64,000 nucleotides of DNA, taken from NCBI RefSeq assembly GCF_011320225.1, contig NZ_JAAOEN010000001.1, positions 849,652 through 913,651 of the forward strand, given 5' to 3'. The stretch is from Phytoactinopolyspora limicola. GTDB lineage: Bacteria; Actinomycetota; Actinomycetes; Jiangellales; Jiangellaceae. The notes beneath the pieces are model-generated. The model searched no databases, was not told the DNA's origin, and saw only the letters and a program-made list of their open reading frames with translations. The first letter of the stretch is position 1, and the number at the start of each line of letters is the position of its first letter. Below, in pieces: positions 60,542 through 64,000 of this stretch. The position numbers were made by a program, and so were the translations under genes.

Positions 60542-61156
60542 TCAGGACAGGCCGGCGACGAAGTCGTCGAGCCAGTACGGAAAGTCGAGCAGGTCGGGGA
60601 AGACGACGTCGGCTCCGGCTTCGCGCAGCGCGACGTCGTCGTGTGAGCCAGTGGTCACCCCGACGGCATATGCCCCGGCAGCACGGGCCCCGATCATGTC
60701 GCCGGGATGGTCTCCGACGTGTGCGGCGGCGCCGTACTCCCGCAGCGCGTCACCTTTGGTCTCGGCGAAGCGCTCCCCGACGACGGCCGCAACCGACAGC
60801 CCGACGTGGTCGAGGACCAGCCGCACCGCGGCGGCGAGTTTGGCGCTGACCACCACTACCCGACCGCCCTTGGCGGTGACCGCGCTGACCGCATCCGCCG
60901 CGCCCGGGAGCAGTTTGGAGGCGGGGACGCCGAGCCGTGGGTATACCTCGCGGTAGTGGTCGACGGCGGCTTGGATGGAGTTGGCGGGGACGAACCGCGC
61001 CATGGTTTCCGGCAGAGGGAGGCCGATCAACGGGCGGAGCTCAGCCGGGTCGATGTGTGCACCGACCCGGCGGGCCGCCTCGACATATGAGGCCGTGATG
61101 CCGTCGGCGGAATCGACAAGTGTGAGGTCCAGGTCGAATCCGACGACGAAGCTCAT
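60542..61156 (-). CDS. HAD family hydrolase (phosphoglycolate-phosphatase-like)
   Basis: 204 residues from ATG 61156; the frame is open for ten more codons. Motif I 'VVGFDLDLTLVDSADGITAS' (DxD), motif II 'VVVVSAKLAAAVRLVLDHV', motif III Lys in 'VGERFAETKGDALREYGAAA' and motif IV 'AHVGDHPGDMIGARAAGAYA'. The α-helical cap lies between I and II. A small phosphate ester is the likely substrate. It is 25 nt upstream of ridA on the same strand, so the two may be cotranscribed. Confidence 0.92.
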   Translation of the reverse strand: MSFVVGFDLDLTLVDSADGITASYVEAARRVGAHIDPAELRPLIGLPLPETMARFVPANSIQAAVDHYREVYPRLGVPASKLLPGAADAVSAVTAKGGRVVVVSAKLAAAVRLVLDHVGLSVAAVVGERFAETKGDALREYGAAAHVGDHPGDMIGARAAGAYAVGVTTGSHDDVALREAGADVVFPDLLDFPYWLDDFVAGLS

Positions 61157-61312
61157 ACCCAGACACTTTACGTGGTGGGGCATCACCGAGGGTGACGGGC
61201 GCCTCTCGGCACGGCGGTCTCCGTTCCCCAGGGGATGTACCCCGAGTAGATTTCACCGTTGGACATGCGGGCAGAAGGCAAGCGAGCGGTGGGGCCAGAC
61301 GTAGGACGCGTC

Positions 61313-63928
61313 TCAGGCGGCGCCGAGCGCGAGGAAAGCCCACGCGGTGGCAGTAGCTACTGGGCCGTCCGCGGCCTCCCGGGCGGTGAGGAGCGCGCCG
61401 GCGAGGTCGGCTCCGGCGGCGAGCCGCTCATGGACCACCAGGCTGAACGGCACACTTTCGGTGTCGCTGATCGGCACGATGCTGGTCAGCACCCCGGCCG
61501 TCCCCAACGCGGACAGCGACGTCGCGAGGCCGAGCAACTCGTCGGCACCGGTGGGTGATCCCACGCCAGATTCACAGGCGGTCAGGAGCAGCCGGTAGGG
61601 CGGGCATTCCAGCTGCTCGAAGTCGAGGACGGTCACCGGCCCATCGGCCAGCTCCAGCGAGGAGAACATCGGGCTATCTCCGCGGTATCGGCCGTGGGCG
61701 CCGACATGTGCGAGGTCCACGCCGTCAATGGCCCGCAGTGTTTCGGCCACCGTGGCGCGTGATCCCGTGAGCACGGTGGCGTCTGGGTACAGGTCGGCCA
61801 GGGCGATCACCTCGGCGCCAGAGGTGTCCAGGTTCGCGCCAGCGATCAGTGCCGTGCGTCCTCGGCCGGCGGTCGACGGCGGCCGAGCGGTGCGAGCTCG
61901 CAGCCAGGCCGTGGCCGACGGAGCCACCGTGACCGGCCGGTGGCGTAGTGACGGCAGCGCGCCCCACGGTGCGGATTGGATCTTTCCCGGCGGCACGATG
62001 ACCACCGGACCATCCCCGATCATCCGTACTGCCGGCCCGAGCAGGACCTCCTCCAGCCGGGTGAGGCTGGCCTCCAGGCCATCCAGCAGCGCAGCCGCGG
62101 CGGACTCGGGTGCCAGGGCGGCCGCGCGCAGGGCGAACCGGGCGTAGTCGACCTCTGGATAGACGTCGGCGACTCGGCCTGCGACGCGCCTGGCGACCCG
62201 GCCGCGGCTGGCGACGGTGACATGGAAATGGCCATCTCGGACGCCGACGACACTCACCAGCGTGAGATCGTCGCCGAGGGAATCAAGCAGTTCGACCACG
62301 TCGAAACGCCGTCGACGGACCGACACGTCGCCCTCGCGGGTATGTACGTGCCGTCGGATCCGGTCCTCGATCAGCCGGCGGTGTGTCTCTTGCGCGGCAC
62401 CGGTCATAGCGCCAAGTTGTCGCCCGGCGGCCCGCAGTCGGCCAAGTTCGGCCACGAGGGTGGGGTCCCGCCGTTCGGCCGGAACGGGCAGGGCGTGCAC
62501 CGTCGCCCGCCAGCGCTCGGTCCAGCGCAATAGCTGCCGACCACTACCGTCGTGGATGATCTCCTCGGTGCCGAGGACGGCCAGGTCGGTGCCGTGGACG
62601 GTGGCCCGGGCCCGCAACTCCAAGGCGCCGAGGGACAACGCATGGGCATCGAGCACGTCGAGCCCGCGCATACATGCTCGAAGCATCCCCCGACGGTCGC
62701 CCCGCAGGCTGGCAAGCTGGGCCCGGGCATACCAGGCCGTGGCGCGGCGTAGCGCCGAGCCACGGCCTCGCTGCGCGGCGGCCGCGCTGAACGACACCTC
62801 AGCCAACTCGGTGAGTCCCGCGGTCAGCGCCATCCGGCCGGCGAGCACCTGAGCATCGAGCCGTTCGGACGAGTACCAGTCGCTGAGGCTGGCGGCCAGT
62901 TCGGCGGCGGCGAGCACGTGCCGGCGCGTCACCGAGCCGGCAGCTGCCTGGGCCCGCAGCAGCACGAAACGTGCATGCTGGGTCGTTTCGCTGTGTTTCT
63001 GCCGACGGCTCGACCGTTCGGCACGGCGAGCGAGTTCGATAGCCCGATGAGCGTTGCCGGCAGCCAGGTGGACGATCGCGGCGGCGATGCATCCGTCGAT
63101 CCGGTTGAGCACTGCGTTGCGGTCTTGTGCCAGGAGGTCGACGAGAACATCAGCAGTGGTCGCCGCCTCCTCCGTCAGGCCTGCCGCGAGCTGAATGACG
63201 GCGGTGTCGCGGACGATCTCCGTCGGGATCGAGCCCAGGTCCTCGTAGCGACGATGTGCCTGGTAGAGCAGGTGAAGTGCTTTCGGGAGACGCCCCTGGC
63301 GGTGGGCACAGTCGGCACGGTTGTGCAACGCCACGGTGGCGCTGTAGGAGTCGCCGTGTTCTTCTGCCATAGCCTGGGCATGTGCCAACTGTTGGTCCGC
63401 TGCGTCGAACCGACCCAGGTAGAGCAGAGCCGCGCCCGTGTTCTGACGGGCCCGGCACTCCCAGATGACATCTCCCAGCTGAGCCGCGATGCTGGCTGCT
63501 TCAGCGTTGTCGACGTAGCCGCCCTCGAAATCACCGAGGTGAACGCGTAGCGCACCACGGCGGACAAGTACCCGCGCACGGGCTTGGTGATCCGCGTCCG
63601 CGAGTGCCTCGTCGAACACGGCCAGCGCTTCACGCTTGCGGCCGGCCAGGCCGAGCGCGGTACCTAGGCTGGCGCTCAGCTCGATCCGCCGGTCAGTGAG
63701 TCCGGTGTCGACCGCGGTGCGTAGTCCTCGGCGGAGATAACGAAGGGCGCGTCCGATCTGACCGCGGTTTCGCTCGACGATGCCGAGCGCATGCAACGCG
63801 AATGTGACGTCGAGGGCAGGCGAGGTGACACCGAGGATGGCCCGGGCGTGACACGCCGCGGAGTCCGGGGCGGACATCGCGAGCGCCGGCAGCTCGTCGG
63901 CTGTGACCTGCGTTTCTCTGACCCGCAC
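61313..63928 (-). CDS. TPR-CHAT domain protein (caspase-like peptidase fold)
   Basis: 871 residues from GTG 63928 with GAGG 8 nt upstream. The first 400 or so residues are helical repeats of TPR type ('ARAILGVTSPALDVTFALHA', 'ALRYLRRGLRTAVDTGLTDR'). The C-terminal CHAT domain (about 560-871) has the catalytic His in 'DLAHVGAHGRYRGDSPMFSS' and the Cys in 'YRLLLTACESGVGSPTGADE', both intact. CHAT proteins are caspase-like peptidases, some of them effectors in CRISPR-Cas and other defence systems; stand-alone TPR-CHAT proteins are also common in actinobacteria, often beside sigma factors. The genes upstream lie outside the window, so the role is open. 72 bp of AT-richer sequence to the window end should hold its promoter. 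Confidence 0.92.
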   Translation of the reverse strand: MRVRETQVTADELPALAMSAPDSAACHARAILGVTSPALDVTFALHALGIVERNRGQIGRALRYLRRGLRTAVDTGLTDRRIELSASLGTALGLAGRKREALAVFDEALADADHQARARVLVRRGALRVHLGDFEGGYVDNAEAASIAAQLGDVIWECRARQNTGAALLYLGRFDAADQQLAHAQAMAEEHGDSYSATVALHNRADCAHRQGRLPKALHLLYQAHRRYEDLGSIPTEIVRDTAVIQLAAGLTEEAATTADVLVDLLAQDRNAVLNRIDGCIAAAIVHLAAGNAHRAIELARRAERSSRRQKHSETTQHARFVLLRAQAAAGSVTRRHVLAAAELAASLSDWYSSERLDAQVLAGRMALTAGLTELAEVSFSAAAAQRGRGSALRRATAWYARAQLASLRGDRRGMLRACMRGLDVLDAHALSLGALELRARATVHGTDLAVLGTEEIIHDGSGRQLLRWTERWRATVHALPVPAERRDPTLVAELGRLRAAGRQLGAMTGAAQETHRRLIEDRIRRHVHTREGDVSVRRRRFDVVELLDSLGDDLTLVSVVGVRDGHFHVTVASRGRVARRVAGRVADVYPEVDYARFALRAAALAPESAAAALLDGLEASLTRLEEVLLGPAVRMIGDGPVVIVPPGKIQSAPWGALPSLRHRPVTVAPSATAWLRARTARPPSTAGRGRTALIAGANLDTSGAEVIALADLYPDATVLTGSRATVAETLRAIDGVDLAHVGAHGRYRGDSPMFSSLELADGPVTVLDFEQLECPPYRLLLTACESGVGSPTGADELLGLATSLSALGTAGVLTSIVPISDTESVPFSLVVHERLAAGADLAGALLTAREAADGPVATATAWAFLALGAA

Positions 63929-64000
63929 CCGTCAACCCTCAATGTACGCCGAAACTTGCGCCAAGAATGATCGTATTTGTCGCGTTAATTCGGTATCGTC

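Overview
This is 64 kb of chromosome from a high-GC actinobacterium. GTG and TTG starts, frequent 4-bp ATGA/GTGA overlaps, strong GGAGG ribosome sites and many actinobacterial families (DUF3263, DUF2530, DUF3027, DUF3037, LytR_C, class E sortase, SigE-type sigma factor, CysO-like sulfur carrier) all point that way. The order otsA, DUF3263, LytR_C, otsB, thrC, MoaD-like gene, groEL matches, as I recall it, the Streptomyces arrangement. I cannot fix the genus; a Jiangella-like lineage is only a guess. There is no prophage, transposase, CRISPR array or rRNA operon, and a single tRNA.

Layout. 1-7.9 kb: two paralogous membrane-anchored secreted proteins, tRNA-Thr, a fused SecDF, a small secreted protein, and a secreted GHL10 hydrolase divergent from a GntR/UTRA regulator with TGGTCTAGACCA-like operators between them. 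8-15 kb: trehalose synthesis (otsA, otsB), then a SAM riboswitch followed by a threonine-synthase-like gene and a sulfur carrier ending in Gly-Gly-Cys. 15-24 kb: a class E sortase with a 51-residue microprotein, an FAD oxidoreductase, a SigE-type sigma factor with a membrane partner, an HTTM membrane-protein pair, and groEL under two CIRCE operators. 24-35 kb: Uma2 nuclease-like protein, SNF2 helicase plus SWIM protein, CutC, DUF4031, acyltransferase, HD phosphohydrolase, DtxR regulator, NagA and a thioesterase-like protein. 35-42 kb: pdxH, citrate synthase, serC, thpR and a MarR-MFS operon. 42-53 kb: DUF2530, purine permease, a sacsin-like ATPase, DUF3027, MFS, a cold-shock protein, and a HipA-like/DUF3037 pair. 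53-64 kb: a ROK regulator divergent from a sugar ABC importer operon (binding protein, two permeases, no ATPase) with two Gfo/Idh/MocA dehydrogenases, then RidA, HAD and a TPR-CHAT protein.

The most interesting material is regulatory or intergenic. (1) A SAM riboswitch, with a 38-bp dyad over a candidate promoter, controls thrC and a CysO-like carrier; this suggests that the pair works in sulfur or methionine metabolism rather than simple threonine synthesis. (2) A transcript-like unit at 35.08-35.29 kb has a ribosome site complementary to the 16S 3' end over 17 nt, a 12-codon ORF and a branched terminal structure. (3) Three intergenic palindromes are each exactly 60 bp long. (4) Two spacers carry 18 copies of a GATCAGRTGC motif in alternating orientation. 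No defence island or biosynthetic cluster is evident.
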